A program made the translations under genes and the position numbers. Positions 1-6,529 of a stretch of DNA of 6,529 nucleotides are shown here, piece after piece. Every line of letters starts with the position of its first letter. Within the stretch, counting starts at the first letter, position 1. This DNA comes from Eubacteriales Family XIII. Incertae Sedis bacterium (GTDB lineage Bacteria; Bacillota; Clostridia; Peptostreptococcales; Anaerovoracaceae), in NCBI GenBank assembly GCA_031263875.1, contig JAISEX010000293.1, positions 1 through 6,529 of the forward strand, in the 5' to 3' direction. The notes beneath the pieces were generated by a model. It was not told the origin of the DNA and searched no databases. It saw nothing but the letters and a program-made list of their open reading frames with translations.

Positions 1-68
1 GCCAAAAGAAGCGAGAGGACAAGATTTCGCAAAGCGTCCTTATCGTGCCGTCGTCCTTCAAATGTCAT
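1..68 (-). CDS. Possible start of an unidentified downstream ORF, cut by window edge
   Basis: After acsC stops, one minus-strand frame (the acsC frame itself) stays open to the left edge. An ATG at 66-68 opens 22 codons, ending in the leucine-rich LRNLVLSLLL, which might begin a membrane segment. A GTG immediately after the acsC stop (114-116) is an alternative start. No convincing Shine-Dalgarno precedes the ATG. The opening does not look like AcsE or another Wood-Ljungdahl protein I recognise. An open run of about 38 codons by chance is not rare in GC-rich DNA, so this is a weak call; the stretch may simply be non-coding. I see no clear terminator in 1-116. Confidence 0.22.
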   Translation of the reverse strand, partial: MTFEGRRHDKDALRNLVLSLLL

Positions 69-116
69 GACACGCCGCGCACAATAAAGCGGCCGAATTT
101 CCCGCAGCTTCCTTAC

Positions 117-1448
117 TTAGAACGCCGCCTCCTTCAAAAACTTGACCAAACTGATGGCCTCGTTCGGCGCGACGACGATCTTCCAGCCCGGAAGATTTTC
201 CTCGAGCTCGCCCTTGAGCACCGCGACCTTGCCGGGGATCATCAGCGTCCGGTTCTTGATCTTCGCCTCAATGTCATCTTCTTTGATAAAGCGCGCTATC
301 GACCCCGCCGACAGCTTGCCGGCCGCCCATGCGGTCAGGACCGAATAGCCGCCCGCGTCCGGGATCAGAAGGTTGACGGGAACGCCGGAGCGCTCGATCT
401 CGCCCGAAATGATAAAGTAGGTCAGCGCAAAGTCGACGGTCAGCGCGCAGGGAGCGTTTTCATCGGCCCCGTTCAGCGGATAGACGCCCGTTTCCACCGT
501 CATCGGCTTCTGCGGATCCGTAAAGATGTTCTGGCGCAAACCGAACAGCGGCAGCGCCTGGGCGTAGCTCATCTCGTTCATAATGATAACGGAACCGTAT
601 TTCAGCGTAAACAGCGACGCGAGAGCGACCTGCATATTCGCGTCGCCGGGCGCGAGTTTCGCGACGTTTACGATCGTCGGGTAACCGAAACTGTGATCCT
701 TATCGACCAAGGCGGCGCGTCTGATCTGCACGGCGTTCGCGAACGCCTCCTTTACGGAAGCTGCGCCCACGTCGATAATAATGTCCTTGTTCCCGATCTT
801 CTCGACCGCCTGCACCAGATCGTAGAGCGCGTCGAGATTTGCCGCGGTCACACCGAGCGATACCCCGTAGGTATCGGCGAGCTTGCACATTTCCTCATAA
901 TTCGACTCGTTCGCGCCGTTGAGGATCGGCCTTCCATCCTTCGCGATTTCGAGGGCCGCCGCAGCCGCGTCAGCATCGGAAACATCGAGTATCAACGTCC
1001 GTCCCGCGTCGGCCGCTTTTTTCACCGCCGCCACGAACGCGTCCTTATCGCCCGTATATTCGACGTTCACGAGCTCCACTATCATGCGTTCGCTGATGCG
1101 CTCGTAGTCGATACGCAGCAGAGCGGAAAGCGCCTCGTCCATCTCCGCGGGCGCCGCCGATACAGCATACAGGCTTTTCGATACGAAGGTCTTATCGTGG
1201 CGGAACATCACCGTCTCGCCGCCGAGGGCGTATTCCTGTTCGCCCGCGCCGACCTTGACGGTACGCATAGGCGGAGCCGCCGCGGCGCTGAGCGTTTCGA
1301 GCGCGTCCGGCGACATATGCGGGCATTGTTCGATCTGCACCGTACCCTGCGCCACCTTCATCGCAAACGCCATGCAGGTCGGATTGCCGCATTCCTTGCA
1401 GTTCGTGCGCGGGGTCAGTTTGAAAATATCTAATCCTTTGAGTGCCAT
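117..1448 (-). CDS. acsC: Corrinoid iron-sulfur protein (CoFeSP), large subunit
   Basis: Large CoFeSP subunit. It carries the low-potential [4Fe-4S] cluster used to reactivate Co(II) to Co(I), plus the corrinoid-binding C-terminal domain. Its 443 residues compare with about 446 in Moorella. The cluster motif is Cys17, Cys20, Cys25 and Cys42 (NCKECGNPTC ... QCP), the same positions as in the Moorella protein as I recall it. A TIM-barrel-like middle domain (about 90-310) includes FRHDK (82-86), ANESNYEEM (179-187), QIRRAAL (241-247) and SFGYP (253-257). RQNIFTDPQ (305-313) leads toward the corrinoid-binding domain, followed by FALTYFIISGEIE (340-352), GGYSVLTAWAAGK (366-378) and IPGKVAVLKGELE (404-416). 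The ATG at 1448 places the cysteines at family positions and has a moderate AAAGGGG site 9 nt upstream. The stop is TAA at 117-119. It is the last recognised gene; acsE often follows in other genomes but does not start within the remaining 116 bases. Confidence 0.97.
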   Translation of the reverse strand: MALKGLDIFKLTPRTNCKECGNPTCMAFAMKVAQGTVQIEQCPHMSPDALETLSAAAAPPMRTVKVGAGEQEYALGGETVMFRHDKTFVSKSLYAVSAAPAEMDEALSALLRIDYERISERMIVELVNVEYTGDKDAFVAAVKKAADAGRTLILDVSDADAAAAALEIAKDGRPILNGANESNYEEMCKLADTYGVSLGVTAANLDALYDLVQAVEKIGNKDIIIDVGAASVKEAFANAVQIRRAALVDKDHSFGYPTIVNVAKLAPGDANMQVALASLFTLKYGSVIIMNEMSYAQALPLFGLRQNIFTDPQKPMTVETGVYPLNGADENAPCALTVDFALTYFIISGEIERSGVPVNLLIPDAGGYSVLTAWAAGKLSAGSIARFIKEDDIEAKIKNRTLMIPGKVAVLKGELEENLPGWKIVVAPNEAISLVKFLKEAAF

Positions 1449-1457
1449 CTCTGTTTT

Positions 1458-1465
1458 CCCCTTTC
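1458..1465 (-). promoter_or_regulatory. Moderate ribosome binding site of acsC
   Basis: The minus strand reads GAAAGGGG, a partial match to the Shine-Dalgarno consensus, with a 9-nt spacer to the acsC ATG at 1448. It falls in the 21-bp gap after the acsD stop. It is weaker than the acsD site, so acsC may partly depend on ribosomes coming off acsD. Confidence 0.6.
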
Positions 1466-1469
1466 CGCG

Positions 1470-2411
1470 CTACATGAGCGATCCGATAAAATCCGAAACC
1501 GTCTTGACGGAGTCCGGATGCCGCAGTATAACGGCATTGGAACCCGAGGCGAGGCACGCCACCGCCGTCGTTATCTCCATATCGACGCCGCGCTGTTCGG
1601 CGGGCCCCCATTCCGGGAAATCGGCCTCGGAAACGATCGACTCCTTGATGGACCACGCCTCCTCCGAAACAGGCGTAATAATCGGTATCTGTAGCGAGTC
1701 GTCGTTCTGCGAAAGCGCCGCGCCCTTGATGCGTTCCATAGCGGACGCGACATACTCGAAACCGTAACCGGCCGCGGCCTGGCCGACGTTCATCACGACA
1801 TTATCGTTCGTCACGCCCATCTGCGCGATAATGACGTTGAGCTGCTTCGCAAGATTGATATCGACGGCGGATTCCGCGCCGATCTTCTGCTGGTACGCGA
1901 GGACGGCGCCGACGGCGATCCCTTTGTAATTATCCTCCGTCGCGGAAAGGAGCAAGACGTTTTTGCCCTGCAGGGCCTCCGCCACTTTTCCGAGAAGGTT
2001 CCCGTCTTTGTCCGCGTTTCCCGTCCCCTGGATAACGAGGGGCTTCGTCACGGCCTCCGCGACCTCCGCGGCGAGCTTCACGGCGTCTTCGACCGGCATA
2101 TCGTCGCCGTTCGGATCCGCGCTTTCGAGATTCAGGCAGACGAACGAAGCGCCGGGCATCTCGCAGGCCCGCCGGGCGATATCCGTCAAGCTGTCCGCCC
2201 CCTCGTAGAACGCCGCTATTCCCGCAACGTCCCTGCGCGGCCCCTTATCCGAGAATTCCACGCCGACCACCGGCGGGTTCCCTATCGGCGCGTCGAAAGA
2301 ATAGAGCGGAAAGACACTCTCTCCTCCCAGCGTCAGGGCATTATCGCCGGTCCCGATGGTCGTTTCCGCTATCCGCGCGGGAAACACCTGCGGATTTCGT
2401 TTAAATGCCAT
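1470..2411 (-). CDS. acsD: Corrinoid iron-sulfur protein (CoFeSP), small subunit
   Basis: The TIM-barrel small subunit pairs with AcsC to hold the cobamide that shuttles methyl from methyltetrahydrofolate (via AcsE) to AcsB. The 313-residue length is close to the Moorella protein, about 323 as I recall. Family landmarks in order are: LGGE (28-31) with a following FPLYSFD stretch; PPVVGVEFSD (46-55); LNLESADPNGDD (93-104), matching the DGADPEG-type loop; ATEDNYKG (157-164), matching the family QENYK site; DINLAKQLN (184-192); GYGFEYVASAMERI (215-228), matching the family GYGIEYSFSIMERI; EAW (251-253); and FPEWG (265-269). The end ILRHPDSVKTV (295-305) matches the family RHPEAV segment. There is no iron-sulfur motif, as expected. 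The ATG follows AAGGAGG with 7-nt spacing, the best ribosome binding site in the window. The stop is TAG, and acsC starts 21 bp later, consistent with equal synthesis of the two partners. Confidence 0.96.
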   Translation of the reverse strand: MAFKRNPQVFPARIAETTIGTGDNALTLGGESVFPLYSFDAPIGNPPVVGVEFSDKGPRRDVAGIAAFYEGADSLTDIARRACEMPGASFVCLNLESADPNGDDMPVEDAVKLAAEVAEAVTKPLVIQGTGNADKDGNLLGKVAEALQGKNVLLLSATEDNYKGIAVGAVLAYQQKIGAESAVDINLAKQLNVIIAQMGVTNDNVVMNVGQAAAGYGFEYVASAMERIKGAALSQNDDSLQIPIITPVSEEAWSIKESIVSEADFPEWGPAEQRGVDMEITTAVACLASGSNAVILRHPDSVKTVSDFIGSLM

Positions 2412-2418
2412 ATTTTGT

Positions 2419-2425
2419 CCTCCTT
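2419..2425 (-). promoter_or_regulatory. Strong ribosome binding site of acsD
   Basis: The minus strand reads AAGGAGG, a near-perfect anti-16S match, 7 nt before the acsD ATG at 2411. It lies in the 46-bp acsB-acsD gap, the longest gap between genes here, and gives acsD its own efficient initiation. Confidence 0.88.
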
Positions 2426-2457
2426 TTCGTGCAACAAAAGCTCTGCGGCGGTTTCCG

Positions 2458-4587
2458 CTATATCAGCGGCTCAAACGTCAGGACGGGATGTCCTTTTTCC
2501 GCGAGAAACTCCATCAGTTCCTCGGGATCCTCCGTAATGGTTTCATCCGCTATCATCGAGGTGAAACCGTCGATATCGTAAAGGTCTTTGGCCGTCCGGT
2601 CCAGCTTGCCGCCGACGAGATCCTTCAGCGCCTTCGGCATCCAGACGATCCGGCCGGGACCGCCCTCCGCGCGCATAAACTTACGCGACGAGATAAACTG
2701 CTTGCCATGCCCCATAAATCCGGGCGTCTGCACCCCGCCGCCCGTCATCGACGCCATTTCCGGGAACGACATGCCGAGAGGCGTCATGCCCATATGCTCG
2801 CGGTTCACGATAACGACCCCGCTCGAAAACGGCTCGATACCGCAGATGCACTCGAAACAGCCGCAGCTCGTCATCGGATCCTGCATAATCGAATAGAGCG
2901 TGACCTGCTCGAGATTGCCGTGCGAGGACTTAAAGACGATCTCGTTGACGTCCTCCCAGATGCCGACATTCTCGTCCACGACGCGCTTCTTCGTCACGAC
3001 CTGACACGGCCCGTTCTGGTCGAGCTGGTTCGTCGCCTTCGCGTCGAGCCACGAAACGGCGCCGCACAGACCGAGACGCTCCGGCGTGACCACACACACG
3101 TGCGCCGGCGAAAACGACTGACATAATATGCAACTGTAAAAGACGTCCACGCTTTCATCGGTCATCGAGCCGAGGCGTTCGTCCCGTTCGTTGTAGGTCG
3201 CCTTTGCCACCTCGCTCAGCTCATGGCAGAGATCGGGATCGGTAATGATCGTGACTTGGCACTTATCGACGACAGCCTCGTATTCGCTCTTTATCTTTGC
3301 GTATAATACTTCGCCGACATGCTTCGCGCGGAAACCCGCGTCGTACGCCGCCTTGCTGACGCGCAGCCGCAGTATATCGCGCTGGCCCGTATGCATTACG
3401 CCCTCGATACAGTTCAGGAAATTGTGGAAATTACGCTCGAATACGGGCTCGAAGTCGGGCTGCATATTCTTGCCCGATACTTCCGCGAGAAATCCGATCG
3501 CAAACTCCGCGCCCGCCTCGAATTCGTCGAAATCCTTGCCGATCAGCTCTATTTTATGATCTTCGATCTCATGGGCATCCTTCATGCGCACGAGCTCGAA
3601 ACAGTCGAAACGCGCGCCGTCGCAATCGACCTGCGTTTCCTTGCGGCGGACGATCTCGCCCTCAAACGCCGACGAAAACGCGACGGGAATATCGATGTTC
3701 GTAACTTTTATTTTGATATCGCGGGCTTCCAGCGACGTTTCGATGAAATCCGCCGTGTCCTGCTGGATCAGAATGGTTTTCGGCACGCGCCACATATCGT
3801 TTTCGTCGTTCGTGATAACGGGGAACCCCATCGCGATCGCGCCCGCGCCGCAGGCGACCACGATATCCTCCACGGGAGCGAACACGTTGACGCAGGCGTG
3901 GATGCGGTAGAACGTATAATCGTCGAATTCCCAGCGGTCGCCGGGTTTTACCGCGCCGAATATCATCGCCGCGCGGTAGACGAACGAGATGACGTGCGCC
4001 ACGCACCAAATATCCGGCCCGACAGCGACGACGCGCACCGGAAAGCCCATATTCATATTCAGCCGCCGCGCCTGCTCGATAACATCGCCGATAAGGAAGA
4101 CGAAGATGCCGCGCGTCTGATAGCCTTTTATCAGGTCAACGGCTTCCTGATCCGTCGGCGCGGAGCCGTAGATCACGACAAATCCGGGAATATCGTCCGT
4201 CACGAGGGGCACGCCGAGTTCGCGCACCTCCGCGTCGGACAGATGCCCGTGGTATTCGTCCTTGTACGGGTTTGGGTCTTTGGCGTATTTACACGCTTCT
4301 ATCACCTCCGCCGCCATAAACGTCGCAAACCCCGTCTTGAACACGGTCGAGGTATTCGGCGTCCTGCCGTTCCACTCCTTGACGGTTTTGAAACATTCGT
4401 CTAGCTGGCCGAGCGTCGTCACATTCTTCCCGAGATAGGCGGAATGGATCGCCAGAAAATACGCGGTATTCGGCATTTCCACCGGAGCGTCCGCGCCGAG
4501 TTCCGCCAGCGTGTCCGCAAGCGTCTTCTCCGCGAGCGCGACCATTTCGTCAGCGCCGTCAAATACCCGGTCAAACAGTTTTTTCAT
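2458..4587 (-). CDS. acsB: Acetyl-CoA synthase, catalytic subunit of CODH/ACS
   Basis: Condenses CO, the methyl group from the corrinoid protein and CoA into acetyl-CoA at the Ni-Ni-[4Fe-4S] A-cluster. The protein has 709 residues, against 729 in Moorella as I recall it. The N-terminal CODH-contacting region (about 1-290) includes TAYFL (41-45) and GFPVIT (254-259), showing the bacterial form rather than the shorter archaeal CdhC. The middle domain (about 290-475) includes AFEGE and HTGQR. The C-terminal A-cluster domain begins near 476: SCILCQ gives Cys486 and Cys489, then Cys498 (HVC) and Cys508 (GLCGAVSW). The distal-nickel Cys-Gly-Cys is 575-577 in MTSCGCFE. Every ligand sits exactly 20 positions before its Moorella counterpart, so the length difference lies N-terminal to the A-cluster. 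The ATG at 4587 is supported by AAAGGAG and by the aligned start (LFDRVFDGA). Cys580 and Cys582 follow CGC, an unusual cysteine crowding. The stop is TAG. Confidence 0.98.
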   Translation of the reverse strand: MKKLFDRVFDGADEMVALAEKTLADTLAELGADAPVEMPNTAYFLAIHSAYLGKNVTTLGQLDECFKTVKEWNGRTPNTSTVFKTGFATFMAAEVIEACKYAKDPNPYKDEYHGHLSDAEVRELGVPLVTDDIPGFVVIYGSAPTDQEAVDLIKGYQTRGIFVFLIGDVIEQARRLNMNMGFPVRVVAVGPDIWCVAHVISFVYRAAMIFGAVKPGDRWEFDDYTFYRIHACVNVFAPVEDIVVACGAGAIAMGFPVITNDENDMWRVPKTILIQQDTADFIETSLEARDIKIKVTNIDIPVAFSSAFEGEIVRRKETQVDCDGARFDCFELVRMKDAHEIEDHKIELIGKDFDEFEAGAEFAIGFLAEVSGKNMQPDFEPVFERNFHNFLNCIEGVMHTGQRDILRLRVSKAAYDAGFRAKHVGEVLYAKIKSEYEAVVDKCQVTIITDPDLCHELSEVAKATYNERDERLGSMTDESVDVFYSCILCQSFSPAHVCVVTPERLGLCGAVSWLDAKATNQLDQNGPCQVVTKKRVVDENVGIWEDVNEIVFKSSHGNLEQVTLYSIMQDPMTSCGCFECICGIEPFSSGVVIVNREHMGMTPLGMSFPEMASMTGGGVQTPGFMGHGKQFISSRKFMRAEGGPGRIVWMPKALKDLVGGKLDRTAKDLYDIDGFTSMIADETITEDPEELMEFLAEKGHPVLTFEPLI

Positions 4588-5350
4588 CGTCGATCTTCTC
4601 CTTTATGATTCCGATTTCCGCGCGCGTCCCGCCCGTTATCTCCGCGGGCGGCACCGACTGCCGGTCGGCGTCAATTACCGCATCGCTGTACGAAATAACG
4701 CCGAGCAGGTCATCCGCGGGAATATTTTCTTCAATAAACCTCCGGTCGGATTCGCCGCGTATTTTGTTCGCGACCACGCGCACCCGCGTCACGCCGAGGT
4801 CGGAGGCGAGCTTTTTTATCTGGCCGTAGGTCTGCACGCTCCGCGCGCCGGGTTCCACCACCACGAGAAAGGCGTCCACCATTCCCGCCGTTCCGCGCCC
4901 GAGATGTTCGAGTCCCGCTTCCATATCCATAATGACCACCTCGTCGCGGTCAAGGACAAGCGAGGAAATCACGCGTTTCAGCACCACATGCTCGGGGCAG
5001 ACGCAGCCCGCGCCGCCCGTCTCCACCGTTCCCATCACGAGCAGCTTCACGCCGCCCCGTTCTATCGAAAACCGGTCCGGAATGTCGCTGACGCGCGGGT
5101 TTATCTTGAAAAACTTGCCGTAACCCTCCGCGCCCGAAGCCGTCCGTTCCGCGATAAGGTCACTGAGCTTCGATACCGGCGTCACGCCCCGCATCTCCTC
5201 CGCGGAAAAGCCGAGCGCCAGCCCGAGGTTCGCGTCAGGATCCACGTCCACGGCCAACACCGGCCGCCCGTCCTCCGCGTACAGAGCCGCGAGCAGCGCC
5301 GCCACCGTCGTCTTTCCCACTCCACCCTTACCGGTTACCGCTATCTTCAT
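4571..5350 (-). CDS. cooC: CooC-type nickel-insertion ATPase (CODH/ACS maturation factor)
   Basis: Cytoplasmic MinD/SIMIBI-class P-loop ATPase that, in characterised relatives, dimerises on ATP and helps load nickel into the CODH C-cluster. The 259-residue length is normal. The deviant Walker A is GKGGVGKTT at 7-15, including the signature lysine 8. A switch I-like DVDPDANLG follows at 35-43. The nickel-binding CxC is Cys116-Val-Cys118 in GAGCVCPEH. Walker B/switch II is IMDMEAGLEHLGRGTA at 140-155, whose MEAG..H form is typical of CooC rather than ParA or NifH. The ATG is 9 bp after the cooS stop with only a weak purine stretch (AGAG) before it, so coupled translation from cooS is likely. 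The 3' end overlaps acsB by 17 bp and carries the acsB ribosome binding site. It could also serve AcsB (an AcsF-like role), since no separate acsF is present; CooC and AcsF are close relatives and sequence alone does not settle this. Confidence 0.94.
   Translation of the reverse strand: MKIAVTGKGGVGKTTVAALLAALYAEDGRPVLAVDVDPDANLGLALGFSAEEMRGVTPVSKLSDLIAERTASGAEGYGKFFKINPRVSDIPDRFSIERGGVKLLVMGTVETGGAGCVCPEHVVLKRVISSLVLDRDEVVIMDMEAGLEHLGRGTAGMVDAFLVVVEPGARSVQTYGQIKKLASDLGVTRVRVVANKIRGESDRRFIEENIPADDLLGVISYSDAVIDADRQSVPPAEITGGTRAEIGIIKEKIDDEKTV
4598..4604 (-). promoter_or_regulatory. Ribosome binding site of acsB, inside the cooC 3' end
   Basis: The minus strand reads AAAGGAG, followed by a 10-nt spacer and the acsB ATG at 4587. 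The site lies within the last codons of cooC, so ribosomes finishing cooC pass directly over it. It fixes the acsB start inside the 17-bp overlap and suggests coupled translation of the maturation factor and the synthase. Confidence 0.8.
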
Positions 5351-5359
5351 ATGCTCTAC

Positions 5360-6529
5360 TTATATCCCCAACAGATCCCGCTTTTTCTCAATGCCCGCAA
5401 GCATCGACTTCACGAGTTCGTGCGGATCCTTGTTTATCACGTAGCCCGCGCCCGTTATGCTGCGCGTCCCCTCCGTGATCAGCTCCATCATCTGCGAGCT
5501 GCCCTTTACCTGCGGCTCGATACCGAGGTAGACGTCGATGCCGGACGCCACGACGTAATTCGCTATCGCGACCGACTTTTCGCTCATCCACTCCGGAGCG
5601 CAGCCGATTATCGGAAGCTGCGTCACCGGGACGTCCCAGTCCTTCGCAATGCCCGTCACGAGCATCATCATGCGGCTGATATCGACGCACGCGCCCATAT
5701 GGAGCACCGGCGGTATATCCACGAGCGTGCAGACGCGCTTCAGCCCGTCGCCGCACAGTTCCTTGGCGTCCTTGCGCAGAAGCCCCGCCTTGGTCGCGGC
5801 CTGCGCCGCGCAGCCGGAACCCACGATAAGCACGTCGTTACGCAGCAGCTCCTTCATAATCTCGATATGCGAATAATCCGGCCGTACCTTCGGATTATTA
5901 CAGCCGACCATCGCGACCGCGCCGCGGATAACGCCCGCCTTGATCGCGTCGATAGCGGGCTTGTAGCTGCCCCGCTCGTCCAGATGACTGTTCGTCACGC
6001 CGTCGAGTTCGCGTATTATCTGGTCGCAGGGATAGCCGACGACGGCCTCCTGCGTGTGTTCGGGGATAAATATCTTGGACTCGTCGCGGTTGCCGTAGTT
6101 CTCGACCGCCATTTTGACGAGCTCCATCGCCTGCGCGTACGCGGTTTCCGTCTTAAATTCGATATAGGTGGAACCGGGTATCCGCGCGACCGGCGACGAG
6201 GTGATAAATTTCGTGTGAAAACAGTCGGACAGCGGCCCGAGCGACGGGAAAATGCACTGGACGTCCACGCAGATCATCTCGACGACGCCCGTCAACAGCG
6301 CGTTTTCCTGTTGCAGAAAATTACCCGCCATGCGCACGCCGTGGCGCATCGTCGCCTCGTTTGCCGTGCAGCACAGACCGGCGATATTGATGCCCTTCGC
6401 GCCCTTTTCCGCCGCGTAATCGAGCATTTCGCGCGATTCGGCGGCAAGCACTATCATCTCCGAAAACGCGGGGTCATGGCCGTGGATAATGATATTCACC
6501 TGATCCCGTTCCAACACGCCGAGATTCCC
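5360..6529 (-). CDS. cooS: Anaerobic Ni-Fe carbon monoxide dehydrogenase, catalytic subunit (5'-truncated by window edge)
   Basis: Interconverts CO and CO2 at the NiFeS C-cluster. Beside acsB it most likely supplies CO to acetyl-CoA synthase (the acsA role). The reading frame is open to the right edge: the first visible codons read GNLGVLERDQ, an internal family stretch, so the GTG at 6517 is an internal valine and the true start lies outside. The 389 visible residues are about the C-terminal 60% of a roughly 630-residue family. Counting from the first visible codon, C-cluster signatures are HGHDP (16-20), GLCCTANE (Cys53/54), VDVQC (Cys92), VGCNNPK (Cys210), GSGC (Cys240) and HMGACVDISR (Cys281). 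WMSEK places the conserved catalytic-pocket lysine at 318. The N-terminal B/D-cluster cysteines are off the window. The stop is TAA, 9 bp before cooC. No cooF-like ferredoxin gene separates it from acs genes, which argues against a purely respiratory CODH. Confidence 0.96.
   Translation of the reverse strand, partial: GNLGVLERDQVNIIIHGHDPAFSEMIVLAAESREMLDYAAEKGAKGINIAGLCCTANEATMRHGVRMAGNFLQQENALLTGVVEMICVDVQCIFPSLGPLSDCFHTKFITSSPVARIPGSTYIEFKTETAYAQAMELVKMAVENYGNRDESKIFIPEHTQEAVVGYPCDQIIRELDGVTNSHLDERGSYKPAIDAIKAGVIRGAVAMVGCNNPKVRPDYSHIEIMKELLRNDVLIVGSGCAAQAATKAGLLRKDAKELCGDGLKRVCTLVDIPPVLHMGACVDISRMMMLVTGIAKDWDVPVTQLPIIGCAPEWMSEKSVAIANYVVASGIDVYLGIEPQVKGSSQMMELITEGTRSITGAGYVINKDPHELVKSMLAGIEKKRDLLGI

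Noticed and set aside
63..72. 10-bp perfect palindrome TGTCATGACA downstream of acsC, considered as an operator
   Set aside because: Several palindromes of this length are expected by chance in 6.5 kb. It sits after the last recognised gene with no promoter elements near it.
74..95. GCCGC/GCGGC inverted repeat on the minus strand after acsC, considered as a terminator
   Set aside because: The stem is only 5 bp with a loop of about 10 nt and no following T run, so it does not support intrinsic termination.
45..1433. A 462-codon open frame on the plus strand opposite acsC
   Set aside because: It is antisense to a gene with full family similarity. The translation is arginine- and histidine-rich with no recognisable domain, and GC-biased codons in acsC leave the opposite strand short of stops.
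2356..3126. A 256-codon plus-strand frame across the acsD start and acsB end
   Set aside because: It crosses two well-supported genes in antisense, and its composition is that of a shadow frame.
3319..4404. A 361-codon open frame on the plus strand opposite acsB
   Set aside because: It lies wholly inside acsB on the other strand, has the same Arg/His/Asp-rich shadow composition and shows no recognisable motif.
6515..6517. GTG at 6517 as the start codon of cooS
   Set aside because: The in-frame codons before it read GNLG, continuing a conserved internal CODH stretch, so the gene continues beyond the window edge.
1..6529. CRISPR arrays, tRNA/rRNA genes, insertion sequences, riboswitches and attachment sites
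   Set aside because: Coding sequence fills almost the whole window. I saw no repeated units, transposase motifs or structured RNA signatures in the short gaps.

Overview
The window holds the catalytic core of the bacterial Wood-Ljungdahl (reductive acetyl-CoA) pathway. Five genes lie head to tail on the minus strand and fill almost all of it. In transcription order, from high to low coordinates, they are cooS/acsA (CO dehydrogenase, 5' end cut off by the window edge), cooC (nickel-insertion ATPase), acsB (acetyl-CoA synthase), acsD (corrinoid iron-sulfur protein small subunit) and acsC (large subunit). The gaps are 9 bp, a 17-bp overlap, 46 bp and 21 bp, with no terminator visible between genes, so this reads as one operon. 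Its promoter would lie beyond the right edge.

The genes form one assembly line. CooS reduces CO2 to CO at its NiFeS C-cluster. CooC is expected to supply nickel to CooS. AcsC/AcsD carry a methyl group on a corrinoid cobalt. AcsB joins CO, methyl and CoA at its A-cluster to make acetyl-CoA. All recognised cofactor ligands within the window are intact: CooS C-cluster cysteines, CooC P-loop and CxC, AcsB A-cluster cysteines and CGC motif, and the AcsC four-cysteine motif. The methyltransferase gene acsE, the corrinoid-activation gene acsV and the methyl-branch genes are not in the window and may flank it.

The organism is a bacterium, not an archaeon: AcsB is the long bacterial form with the N-terminal CODH-contacting region, and AcsC/AcsD resemble the Moorella-type proteins as I remember them. 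Base composition is moderately GC-rich by eye. Strong Shine-Dalgarno sites precede acsB and acsD. An anaerobic acetogen (Clostridia-like or another gut/sediment lineage) fits best, but sulfate reducers and syntrophic acetate oxidisers carry the same genes and the window cannot separate them.

Positions 1-116, downstream of acsC, hold no recognisable gene or terminator, only a short open frame running off the left edge. I did not find a previously undescribed system. The points worth a second look are the position and overlap of cooC, local departures from the Moorella sequence next to the AcsB CGC motif, and a shortened C-cluster spacing in CooS.
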